A stretch of DNA of 64,000 bases, from assembly GCA_002353295.1 (NCBI GenBank), contig DEJG01000019.1, positions 259,300-323,299 of the forward strand, in the 5' to 3' direction. Position 1 is the first letter of the stretch. Each line of letters begins with the position of its first letter. Below are positions 34,894 through 43,325 of this stretch, in pieces. The notes below the pieces were generated by a model. The model had not been told where the DNA came from. It was given only the letters and a program-made list of their open reading frames with translations, and did no database searches. A program made the translations under genes and the position numbers. The DNA is from Prevotella sp. UBA2754. Lineage in GTDB: Bacteria > Bacteroidota > Bacteroidia > Bacteroidales > Bacteroidaceae.

Positions 34894-36011
34894 TGCATGT
34901 ATATGTAACCATAAAAGCTTTGGAAAGTATGGCATTGATGACTAGGTGGAATAAGATACTCTCCTGCCGAGAAGTATATGAAATCTATATTGATGCCACA
35001 GAAGATACTCTTTCTCAATTTTCGAATAACTACGAGGAAGATTTCTCGTATGATGACTGCAGTGATGTATCCCCCATTTCTCAATTAATAAGAGATGGGA
35101 TTATACGTCCTAATGCAGCAAAGCAGAAAATTGAAGAAATTAAAGATAATCCGTTGAAAGTACTTGAAGACCCTAGTGCTGTATATTTCCTTGATGTCAC
35201 ACCTGAAGAGGCTGCTGATATTCAGAAACAATATGGTGTTATTTGTAAAAACGAAAATGAAATAGATGACACAGAACTGGGGGATTGGGGTGAAATCATT
35301 TCTTGTGAGGGAGATCTTGACCATAGCTGGTCAGAATTTCTGGCAAAAATAAAACAAGAACCAACTAATTCCATAATAATTAGTGATAGATTTGTTTTTT
35401 CAAATGATGAGCTTGCTAATGATAGGAAAAGTAATGGAATAGATAATATAATCAGCATCATAGATGCTATTTTGCCAAAATCATTTACACAGGATTCTCA
35501 ATATCATGTTTTTATACTTTATAGTGACAAAAACCCGAAAGGGGAATCAAATTGTAAAATAGCCTTCAATAAATTGGCGAAAAAATTGTCTGAAAAGATA
35601 AGTGATTTACGCAAAGGCAAATACAAAATCCTTGTTGAGGTTGTTGCTGTTCCTGGTAATTCTTATGGTTATGAGTGGACTCATAACAGAAGAGTAATGA
35701 CAAATTATCATATTATTAGGACAGAACACAATTTAAAAGCATTCCGTTCTGATAAAAGTATTTGCAGTCAAACCTTAAATTGGGATAGTTTGTTTTCTAA
35801 AGGTATAATGGATAAAAACGATATATCATACAAAAATTTTAAAATCCTCTTGAATAATATTCAGAAGATAAATACTTTTGGCAAAGCAAATCCAGAAAGG
35901 TCAATGTATAAGTACGCTTGTGATGGTATATGTCCCAAATCAAGTACAGAGAAAGATAGAATTATTTTCTCTGATATACGAAACAGAATGGTGAATTATA
36001 CTTCGATATAG
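34890..36011 (+). CDS. Unknown protein paired with the AAA ATPase
   Basis: I do not recognise this 373-residue protein. The first 110 residues are mixed helix and strand with acidic stretches; VYFLDVTPEEAADIQKQYGV follows. Then comes NSIIISDRFVFSN and a long helical segment. Near residue 270 there is WTHNRRVMTNYHIIRTEHNL, which recalls the HDR-type motif of phospholipase-D-like MIT_C domains, so a nuclease-like fold is possible. It overlaps the ATPase gene by 4 bp and ends just before operator 2. The coding sequence looks more AT-rich than the flanking chromosome. Confidence 0.65.
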   Translation: MMHVYVTIKALESMALMTRWNKILSCREVYEIYIDATEDTLSQFSNNYEEDFSYDDCSDVSPISQLIRDGIIRPNAAKQKIEEIKDNPLKVLEDPSAVYFLDVTPEEAADIQKQYGVICKNENEIDDTELGDWGEIISCEGDLDHSWSEFLAKIKQEPTNSIIISDRFVFSNDELANDRKSNGIDNIISIIDAILPKSFTQDSQYHVFILYSDKNPKGESNCKIAFNKLAKKLSEKISDLRKGKYKILVEVVAVPGNSYGYEWTHNRRVMTNYHIIRTEHNLKAFRSDKSICSQTLNWDSLFSKGIMDKNDISYKNFKILLNNIQKINTFGKANPERSMYKYACDGICPKSSTEKDRIIFSDIRNRMVNYTSI

Positions 36012-36023
36012 TATTTTTAAACT

Positions 36024-36058
36024 ATGCAGAAAACCTGCACAGTAATAGATTACCTTTG
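36024..36058 (+). promoter_or_regulatory. Operator-promoter 2, before the methylase-specificity fusion
   Basis: The dyad ATGCAGAAAACCTGCAC (36024-36040; perfect arms TGCAG / CTGCA) lies 10 bp before TACCTTTG (36051-36058). This is the same geometry as operators 1 and 3. Confidence 0.7.
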
Positions 36059-36096
36059 CACCCAGAAATAAATAAACAAGTCATAAAACGAATATA

Positions 36097-38322
36097 ATGA
36101 TAGAAGATCGAAACATAGGTTCAGTTACAAGAATAGTACAACTTTGTGCTCGAATAAACAGAGTCGTTCCTGGCTTGAAATTACAGGAGTCGATTATTGC
36201 GTTTACTTTCTTGCGCCGTATCGACTGTTTAATTGAATCATTTTCAGAGAAATGCGCTTCGTTTTATTCAGAAAACAGTAAGCGTCTAAGTGACGAACGC
36301 CTTGACGAAAAATTAAAGGAAATTTCAGGGGGGTATCCATTCTATAATCACTCTGGTTATACTTTCAATAAGATTTTGCGCAGTAACAATTCTATTGAGG
36401 TAGTGATAAATTCCTATCTTCAAGGATTCAGCAAGAATGTATTGGAAATATTAGATGGACTTAACTTCCATCATAATTTAGCTGTACTTAAACGCCAATC
36501 AGAATTTCTTGTCAACCTGTTAGATCTATTTGCAGGATTGGATTTATCAAGCTCGTCTGTTGATAACGAAGAATTCATAGCGCTGTTATCATCTTTGTTA
36601 GGAATTGACATACGGGAGATGAGTCCTTACTATACTACGGATTCTCTATCTCACCTTATCAGCGAATGTCTTATGTATATTGATACTCGCAGTGATAAAG
36701 AGGACATCATAACAATATATGACCCCGTTTGTGGAACAGGGAGTTTGCTTGCTACGGCTGGTGAAAAAGCAAAGAAGTTTGCTATTCATCAGTCAAACAT
36801 TTCACTTTGCGGCCAAGAAGTTTCTGTTTTTCCATATGCTGTTGCAAAGGCTTTGGCACTGCTTTCTGGAAACGATGAAAGCAAGATTTGTTATGGAAAC
36901 ACCTTAACTGATGACATGTTTCCCAATAGGCATTTCAATTATATTCTTGCAGATATGCCTTTAGGGTTACAATGGAGTCCTTTTAAGGATAGAATAGAAC
37001 AGGAAAGCTATGACATTGAAGGGCGCTTTAATTTGGGGCTTCCGACAACTTCTGACAGTCAGTTCCTATTCATCGAGCACATTATCTCCAAGATGGATCC
37101 TCAAGGTAGCCGTGCTGCTTTTATAACTTCTGCATCTGTTCTATGGAGTGGTACTGCAACAAGTGGCGAGTCTCGCATTCGTCGTTGGATGTTTGAGAAA
37201 GATTTAGTTGAAACTATAATAGCATTACCGTCAGGTACTCTGGCTGCGACAAATATTCCTGTTTACTTATGGATTCTTTCTAACAGAAAAAATGCCGCCC
37301 AAAAGGGTAAAGTTCGCCTTATCAATGCATCAGCAGCAGACAAAAACAACCGTTTCACTGGTATTGATGACGATTTCGTTAAGTCTGTCATAAACGAATA
37401 TAAGTCAAAGGTCATTTCTGTAATGTCGCAAATTGTCAACAACGAACAATTGGGATATTACGAAGTTGACCTTCTGGAAAATGGCAAGAAAAAGGAAAGA
37501 GTAACAATTTCTTTAGATACAGACATCCATAAGTTTGTAGAAAAGGAACGACAGCCATATTCTAAAGGGGAAATCACCATTGACTATACTTCCGTTGAGA
37601 AGGGCTATTCAGTTCAGTTTGAGAAAATCTTCCCACAAGAAAAAGAAGACATTGCATCTTTAGTTGATGCTACCAAAGATTTGGTACCTGTTATAGATAC
37701 TATTACTGCTCTTAAAGCGGATATAGTAAAAATTCAAGGTCGTTCTGAATCCAAATCATGGACAGAATACCCTCTGCGTGCAGCCACAGAGGTCGTATTT
37801 GGAATCAACAGGCCTCCTATAGAGAATAACAATGGGTTGCCCATTCTCTCGGTACCATTCTTAAGAAAGCCATCAAACAATGTCTCTCTTTATGAAGTTA
37901 CCCCCAAGACCAAATGTTCAACGGTTAATGATACAATTGTCATCGTAAGAGGTGAAAATACCGGTGAGGTTTTCAAAGGTATCGATGGCATTTTGTCTCC
38001 CTCTGTTGCAACAATAAAATGTACCGATGAAAAGGTCATTGCTCCTCAATATTTGTATTATTTGCTGAAAGGCTATGAAAAGGAGCTAAGGTCTATGGCA
38101 AAAGGGGCTTCAATAAAATCTCTGGATTCAAAATCAATACCAAATTTAAAGTGTATGATTCCACCAGTAGAGGAACAGTTGAATTTAGTAGCTTTCCTCG
38201 ATGTTATTGTTGGCAAAATCGATGACGTTATTAACGTACTCGGTGGGTCTAATAATGTTTTTGTGCAGTATCGTCAGACTCTTATAGAGAATGTTGTACA
38301 TGGAAGAGTCATGGTTAAATGA
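36097..38322 (+). CDS. HsdM-HsdS-like fusion with a degenerate methylase motif
   Basis: The 741-residue protein combines a helical N-terminus (1-170), an N6-adenine methylase core, and one type I specificity half-domain (about 575-741: GINRPPIENNNGLPILSVPF, SPSVATIKCTDEKVIAPQYL, then SIPNLKCMIPPVEEQLNL). SAM motif I is good (DPVCGTGSLL, residues 209-218). Motif IV, normally NPPF, reads DMPL (286-289, in NYILADMPLG). Loss of the first Pro and of the aromatic residue that holds the flipped base suggests weak or no methylation. No restriction gene follows in this unit. It may be a DNA-binding sensor, an unusual methylase, or a decaying one. Confidence 0.75.
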   Translation: MIEDRNIGSVTRIVQLCARINRVVPGLKLQESIIAFTFLRRIDCLIESFSEKCASFYSENSKRLSDERLDEKLKEISGGYPFYNHSGYTFNKILRSNNSIEVVINSYLQGFSKNVLEILDGLNFHHNLAVLKRQSEFLVNLLDLFAGLDLSSSSVDNEEFIALLSSLLGIDIREMSPYYTTDSLSHLISECLMYIDTRSDKEDIITIYDPVCGTGSLLATAGEKAKKFAIHQSNISLCGQEVSVFPYAVAKALALLSGNDESKICYGNTLTDDMFPNRHFNYILADMPLGLQWSPFKDRIEQESYDIEGRFNLGLPTTSDSQFLFIEHIISKMDPQGSRAAFITSASVLWSGTATSGESRIRRWMFEKDLVETIIALPSGTLAATNIPVYLWILSNRKNAAQKGKVRLINASAADKNNRFTGIDDDFVKSVINEYKSKVISVMSQIVNNEQLGYYEVDLLENGKKKERVTISLDTDIHKFVEKERQPYSKGEITIDYTSVEKGYSVQFEKIFPQEKEDIASLVDATKDLVPVIDTITALKADIVKIQGRSESKSWTEYPLRAATEVVFGINRPPIENNNGLPILSVPFLRKPSNNVSLYEVTPKTKCSTVNDTIVIVRGENTGEVFKGIDGILSPSVATIKCTDEKVIAPQYLYYLLKGYEKELRSMAKGASIKSLDSKSIPNLKCMIPPVEEQLNLVAFLDVIVGKIDDVINVLGGSNNVFVQYRQTLIENVVHGRVMVK

Positions 38323-38333
38323 TTTTCCCAGCT

Positions 38334-38368
38334 ATGAAGAAAACTTGCAAAGAAAAGCATTAAATTTG
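38334..38368 (+). promoter_or_regulatory. Operator-promoter 3, before the type I restriction operon
   Basis: ATGAAGAAAACTTGCAA (38334-38350) lies 10 bp before TAAATTTG (38361-38368). It is the weakest dyad (one arm is TGAAG), but the spacing to the -7 box is identical to the other two. Confidence 0.65.
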
Positions 38369-38396
38369 CAAACGAAAACAATAAAATAAAGTTGAT

Positions 38397-38654
38397 ATGG
38401 CAAGAACATACAAATATCAGAAAGTCAAGAACGGTGTGAAGTCACTGAGTACAGAGGCTTTGGTTGAGCAATTTAACGCTCTGGTAGGTAAACGATGCTG
38501 GACTTCTGCTCGTGCTGCTCATGATGCTGCTTTGATTGATACACTTGTTGACAGAGGTGTTGATGTCTCTGCCGTCTATGATGGTGAAAGTATTTCGTTC
38601 AGAGAACATGTTGTTCTGAATGAGGATTTGAATAAACTATTTGTGGTAAGATAA
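38397..38654 (+). CDS. Small protein at the head of the hsd operon
   Basis: The 85-residue protein starts MARTYKYQKVKNGVKSLSTE, with two predicted helices (EALVEQFNALVGKRCWTSAR, AAHDAALIDTLVDRGVD) and a short strand pair. I do not recognise a family. It is expressed from operator-promoter 3 and precedes hsdM by 11 bp, so it is probably part of the restriction system, perhaps in timing or modulation. That role is inferred from position only. Confidence 0.6.
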   Translation: MARTYKYQKVKNGVKSLSTEALVEQFNALVGKRCWTSARAAHDAALIDTLVDRGVDVSAVYDGESISFREHVVLNEDLNKLFVVR

Positions 38655-38665
38655 CGAAAATATAT

Positions 38666-40249
38666 ATGGCTAAGAAACAAAATAAAATTCAAAAGGAAGA
38701 GACATTAGAGACTATACTCTTTAATTGTCGCAACAGCCTTCGTGGAAGGGCTGCTATGACGGATAAGCGTGACTTGTTGCTGACATTGGTATTCTTGAAA
38801 TTTATTGGTGAGCGATTCAAGGAGCAGCAGGAGAAGATTCGTGAAGGATTCAAGGAGCAGGGCATTGATGATGAGGGTTTCATCGAGATGCAGCTGAAGC
38901 GTCCTCAGCACTATCTGCAAGATGGTGTATTCTTCCTGAGTGAAGAGACTTTCTGGGACAACTTGATTCTGACTCCTGCAACAGGTATGGCAGTTGCTTT
39001 CGATACTGCTATCAAGATGCTTGACGATAATGAACCAAAACTGAAGAATGCTTTGCCACAACAGATTTTCACCAAGACACAACTGGAGTCTGGTGTGCTG
39101 AAAAGTGTAGTTGACGAGATAGAGAAGATAGACCCTAAACGCTTCGTAGAACACGACTTGATAGGTCGTGTGTATGAATACTTCCTGCAGGCTTTCTCTA
39201 TCAATGCTGACAAGGAAGAAGGCGAGTTCTATACCCCTCATAGCATCGTAGAGCTGATAGCATCCCTCATTGAGCCTTTCGATGGTACTGTCTATGACCC
39301 TTGTTGCGGTTCTGGTGGTATGTTTGTTCAGGCTACTAAGTTCATCGAGGCACATGGTGGTAATACCCAGGCAGTGAATGTGTATGGACAGGAGTCTGAA
39401 CCGGCAACCTATCGTCTGGCAAAGATGAACCTTGCCATTCGTGGTATCAGTTATCATTTAGGTGACAGGGCCGTTTCTACCTTCTCCAACGACCAACATA
39501 AGGATATCAAGGTGGATTACATCATGGCTAATCCTCCTTTCAACCTCAAGCGTTATGCTGACTATGGCGACTTCGAGAACGACCCACGATGGAAGGGCTA
39601 TGGCGTTCCTCCAACGAGTAATGCCAACTATGCTTGGATTCTGCACATGCTCAACAAACTGAATGTTCAGAATGGTGTTGCAGGTTTCTTGCTTGCCAAT
39701 GGTGCCCTTGACGACGATGACACAAAGGAGATTCGCCAAAAGCTGATAGAGAATGACAAGGTGGAGGCTATCATTGTATTACCTCGCAATATGTTCTACT
39801 CTACAGACATTAGCGTAACTCTTTGGATTCTGAACAACAACAAGAAGGGTGGTCCTCGTCATGGGCGCATGCTTCGCAATCGTGAGGGGGAAATCTTGTT
39901 TGTTGACCTACGAACATGGAATGAGAATATCTACGAGAAGAAGTTTGTGAAGCTCTCTGACGAGCAGATAGCAGAAGTCTGCAAAATATTCTTTGATTGG
40001 GCAACAACAGCTTCTGAGAACTATGCCAAGCCAGAGCTATACTATGCAGCTCATCTTGATGAAATCCGTGAGAAAGGTTTCTCTCTTGTTCCCAGTCGCT
40101 ATATAGAGTTTGTGGACAGAGATACTGAGATTGATTACAAGTCTGCCCTCACCCAGATGAGTCAGCAGTTTGACGCTCTCAAAAAACGTTGGGACGAGAA
40201 TGAAGCTACACTTGTAAATGCTTTTAAAGTGTTGGGGTATGGAGAGTAA
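38666..40249 (+). CDS. hsdM: Type I restriction-modification methyltransferase subunit
   Basis: The 527-residue protein is a standard HsdM: helical N-terminal domain, GEFYTPHSIVELIASL, motif I DPCCGSGGM (211-219), and catalytic NPPF at 289-292 (YIMANPPFNLKRY). It transfers methyl groups to adenine N6 in the M2S complex. It overlaps hsdS by 11 bp. Unlike the upstream fusion, all catalytic motifs are intact. Confidence 0.96.
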   Translation: MAKKQNKIQKEETLETILFNCRNSLRGRAAMTDKRDLLLTLVFLKFIGERFKEQQEKIREGFKEQGIDDEGFIEMQLKRPQHYLQDGVFFLSEETFWDNLILTPATGMAVAFDTAIKMLDDNEPKLKNALPQQIFTKTQLESGVLKSVVDEIEKIDPKRFVEHDLIGRVYEYFLQAFSINADKEEGEFYTPHSIVELIASLIEPFDGTVYDPCCGSGGMFVQATKFIEAHGGNTQAVNVYGQESEPATYRLAKMNLAIRGISYHLGDRAVSTFSNDQHKDIKVDYIMANPPFNLKRYADYGDFENDPRWKGYGVPPTSNANYAWILHMLNKLNVQNGVAGFLLANGALDDDDTKEIRQKLIENDKVEAIIVLPRNMFYSTDISVTLWILNNNKKGGPRHGRMLRNREGEILFVDLRTWNENIYEKKFVKLSDEQIAEVCKIFFDWATTASENYAKPELYYAAHLDEIREKGFSLVPSRYIEFVDRDTEIDYKSALTQMSQQFDALKKRWDENEATLVNAFKVLGYGE

Positions 40250-41351
40250 GGTGAAATGGGTAAGATTGGGGGACTACATCTCTCCACGAAATGAAAGGAA
40301 TTCAGATTTTCGATATGGCGTTGAACTTATCGAAGGTGTTAATAGTGACGGGGAGTTTCAACCTACCAAAGCTATTACTGACGGAATCGACCTTAAGCCG
40401 TATAAGGCAGTATGGCCAGGAGATATAGTCTATAATCCTTCACGACTCAATATTGGTTCTCTTGCATACAGAGAAAGTGGGATGTGTATTGTTTCGCATC
40501 TCTATCAAGTGTTTCATGTAAAGGAAGAGTTCAAAAATGAACTATTGCCAGAATTTCTTCTTATTTGGTTTAAACGCGATGAATTTTCACGCATAGTTGA
40601 TTACTATAATTACGGAAGTCAAAGGGCTGAATTCAATTTGAAGAAATTGGGGGAGTTGATAATTCCTCTTCCTTCTCTTTCCGAACAGCAGAAGGTGGTG
40701 AATGCATGGAAGGCATTTAGGGAAATCAAGGAGCAGAATGAAGCAAAAGCAGCTCCATTGATGCAACTCTGCCAAAGCTATATCCAAGAGTTGAAACATA
40801 AATATCCTGCACAAGAGATTGGGCCGTATATAAACCGTATAGATGAAAGGAATACAAATAATAAAATAAAAGAAGTACGAAGTGTCTCTGTTTCTAAAGA
40901 ATTCAATGAAACTAATGCCAAGGTTGACAAAAATAATCTTAGTGGGTACAAAATAGTACGAGAAAATCAAATTAGTTTTGTTCAGACTACAGGAAACGAA
41001 AAGTGTCTTTGCGCAGCCATCAACCATTTAGGATTTCCTATTGTTGTAACATCTGTAAACGAAGTGTTTGAAACTGATGAAAGGTATTTGTTGGCTGATT
41101 ATCTACACATGGTATTTCGTAGAAAAGAAACTGATAGATATGCTAGATTTCATTCTTGGGGCAGTGCTAGAGAAACTTTTACATGGGAAGACATGAAGAG
41201 GTTTACAATCCCCCTTCCCCCTCTCGACGTTCAGCGTGCTATTGTAAACATCTACATGTGCGCCAATGAAGCCAAGCAAATAGCAGCAGAAGCAGACAGG
41301 CTCTCACGAGAAGTCTGCCCAGCATTGTTACAACATGTAATTCATTCATAA
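40239..41351 (+). CDS. hsdS: Type I restriction specificity subunit
   Basis: The 370-residue protein has two target-recognition domains, each ending in a conserved helical region: PLPSLSEQQKVVNAWKAFRE near the middle and PLPPLDVQRAIVNIYMCANE near the end. It sets the bipartite DNA sequence recognised. The ATG at 40239 is used (MESKVKWVRLGDYI); an in-frame start 7 codons upstream would overlap hsdM further. Only one hsdS is present, and no inverted repeats or recombinase suggest phase switching. Confidence 0.93.
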   Translation: MESKVKWVRLGDYISPRNERNSDFRYGVELIEGVNSDGEFQPTKAITDGIDLKPYKAVWPGDIVYNPSRLNIGSLAYRESGMCIVSHLYQVFHVKEEFKNELLPEFLLIWFKRDEFSRIVDYYNYGSQRAEFNLKKLGELIIPLPSLSEQQKVVNAWKAFREIKEQNEAKAAPLMQLCQSYIQELKHKYPAQEIGPYINRIDERNTNNKIKEVRSVSVSKEFNETNAKVDKNNLSGYKIVRENQISFVQTTGNEKCLCAAINHLGFPIVVTSVNEVFETDERYLLADYLHMVFRRKETDRYARFHSWGSARETFTWEDMKRFTIPLPPLDVQRAIVNIYMCANEAKQIAAEADRLSREVCPALLQHVIHS

Positions 41352-41363
41352 AAAGTAAGTATT

Positions 41364-43316
41364 ATGGCTAAAAATAAAGATGATTTGAAGTCTTTGTCTC
41401 AAATTTTCAGAGATGAAATAAGTTTTGTAGTTCCTGATTATCAAAGAGGGTATTCATGGAGTAAAGACAAGCAACTCGAAGATTTGTGGGAAGATCTTGA
41501 AAACATGCCAGAAAACAGCCATCATTACACAGGAATGTTTACTTTCTGTAAAGATGATGAAGATGATAATAAATACATCATTGTCGATGGGCAACAGCGA
41601 ATGACCACCCTGATAATACTTATTAATGAACTATTAAAAAGAATTGATGGGGGAATACCCAATGGATCTACAGTTGAAGAATACAAGAAAAAATACCTTT
41701 ACAAGAAGCCTTATGGAGCTATTTATACTGTATACAAGTTCTATTATTCCAAGGACGACCCAAGTGATATTTTCTTCAAAACGAAGATTTTAGAGCAGCC
41801 ATGTACAGAAGCAATACCTACAAATACTTTATATACACATAATCTTTTAGACGCAAAAGAATACTTTTCTGAAAAAATAAAAGATTATACGCAAGAACAA
41901 TTAATAGCTCTATTTAAGAAAGTAACTGAGCGTCTGAAATTTAATGAGTACTTGATAGAAGATGATAATGAAGTGTATGTTACTTTTGAAACGATGAACA
42001 ATCGTGGAAAAGAATTGTCCACACTTGAATTGTTGAAAAATCGACTCATCTATCTTTCGACTCTATATTCTTTCCTTCAGCCAGACAATCAAACTAGTGC
42101 TAAAAATGCTGAAGAGTTGAGGAAAAGTATCAACAATGTTTGGAAAACAATATATCAATATTTGGGGAAAAGCACCAAAAAGAAACTAAATGATGATTCT
42201 TTCTTGAGAGACCATTGGATTATGTATTTCAGATATGACAGAAAGACGTCTATGGTTTTCAAAGACGACTTGTTGTCCAAAACATTTACTGCGAAAAGAT
42301 TGTTGAGTAATCAATTGACAATTGAGGAAATCAACAGATATGTGATGAGTTTGCAAACGAGCATAGTAAATTGGTTTAATATCAATTGTCCTATAGAAAG
42401 CGAATTAGACGAGACGGAGAAAACATGGCTGACCCGTTTGAATCGTGTAGGAATAGGAAGTTTCAAGCCTTTATTGATGGCCGCTTATTGCAAAAAAGAT
42501 GATAGCAAAATGGTGGAACTACTAAAAGCCTGCGAAAGATTCCGTTTCCTAACGTTTGCGGTCTCTGGCCGACGCTCAAACACTGCAGATTATCACTTTT
42601 ATACTTTAGCCCATGACTTTTATGAGCAACAAAAATTATTCGAAGTTTTAATAGACGAGATAAATGGACAAACAAATTATTGGTTAGATATAAACAGTTT
42701 CATCATATCAGCGGTAGACAGATACCAGAAACGAGAAGGATTCTATTCATGGTCTGGGCTAAGATACTTCTTATATGAATATGAGAGGCATATTCAAGAA
42801 GGCACAATGGATAAAGACCAGAAAGTTAATTGGGAAACATTCGAAAATAATCAAGCAAATAAAATATCCATTGAACATATTTATCCTCAGTCTCCTACTG
42901 ATAATTATTGGACAACACGTTTTGTTTCCGATAAAGATAAGAACCTGACACATTCTTTGGGTAACCTTCTTTTATTGAGTATAGCCAAAAATTCCGAACA
43001 ACAAAATTACTCCTTCGATAAGAAAAAAGAAACAACTAGGAATGAAAGAGGAGAAATTACACATCATGGGTATGACACAGGCTCATATAGTGAAATAGAG
43101 GTAAGTAAGAATAATGAATGGCTACCTAGTAGCATTATAGAACGAGGTAAAGTTTTGATTAACTTCTTAAAAACTCATTGGGAGATTAATCATGTTTTTA
43201 CTGATGAGGAAATAAATAAACTCCTGAATATATCGGAAGACCAACCTACGTTGGAAATCGACCATGTCTCAGATCAACCTGATTGGGTCGAAGAGTCAAG
43301 CGAAGAACAATTATAA
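41364..43316 (+). CDS. GmrSD-type DUF262/DUF1524 nuclease
   Basis: The 650-residue protein has the DUF262 (GmrS) half with YQRGYSW (26-32) and the DGQQR motif (75-79), then FETMNNRGKELSTLELLKNR. The C-terminal DUF1524 (GmrD) half is an HNH/His-Me nuclease: SIEHIYPQSPTDNYW and SLGNLLLLSIAKNSEQQNYS. Fused GmrSD proteins are type IV enzymes that cut modified phage DNA with NTP. It lies between hsdS (12 bp) and hsdR (9 bp), so it is co-expressed with the type I system. Confidence 0.9.
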   Translation: MAKNKDDLKSLSQIFRDEISFVVPDYQRGYSWSKDKQLEDLWEDLENMPENSHHYTGMFTFCKDDEDDNKYIIVDGQQRMTTLIILINELLKRIDGGIPNGSTVEEYKKKYLYKKPYGAIYTVYKFYYSKDDPSDIFFKTKILEQPCTEAIPTNTLYTHNLLDAKEYFSEKIKDYTQEQLIALFKKVTERLKFNEYLIEDDNEVYVTFETMNNRGKELSTLELLKNRLIYLSTLYSFLQPDNQTSAKNAEELRKSINNVWKTIYQYLGKSTKKKLNDDSFLRDHWIMYFRYDRKTSMVFKDDLLSKTFTAKRLLSNQLTIEEINRYVMSLQTSIVNWFNINCPIESELDETEKTWLTRLNRVGIGSFKPLLMAAYCKKDDSKMVELLKACERFRFLTFAVSGRRSNTADYHFYTLAHDFYEQQKLFEVLIDEINGQTNYWLDINSFIISAVDRYQKREGFYSWSGLRYFLYEYERHIQEGTMDKDQKVNWETFENNQANKISIEHIYPQSPTDNYWTTRFVSDKDKNLTHSLGNLLLLSIAKNSEQQNYSFDKKKETTRNERGEITHHGYDTGSYSEIEVSKNNEWLPSSIIERGKVLINFLKTHWEINHVFTDEEINKLLNISEDQPTLEIDHVSDQPDWVEESSEEQL

Positions 43317-43325
43317 TTTGTATGT

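Noticed and set aside
38705..39457. 250-codon open frame on the minus strand
   Set aside because: It lies wholly antisense to hsdM, which has all family motifs in the plus frame.
40239..41351. Phase-variable hsdS locus
   Set aside because: There is only one hsdS, no second specificity fragment, no inverted repeats that I could see, and no adjacent invertase.
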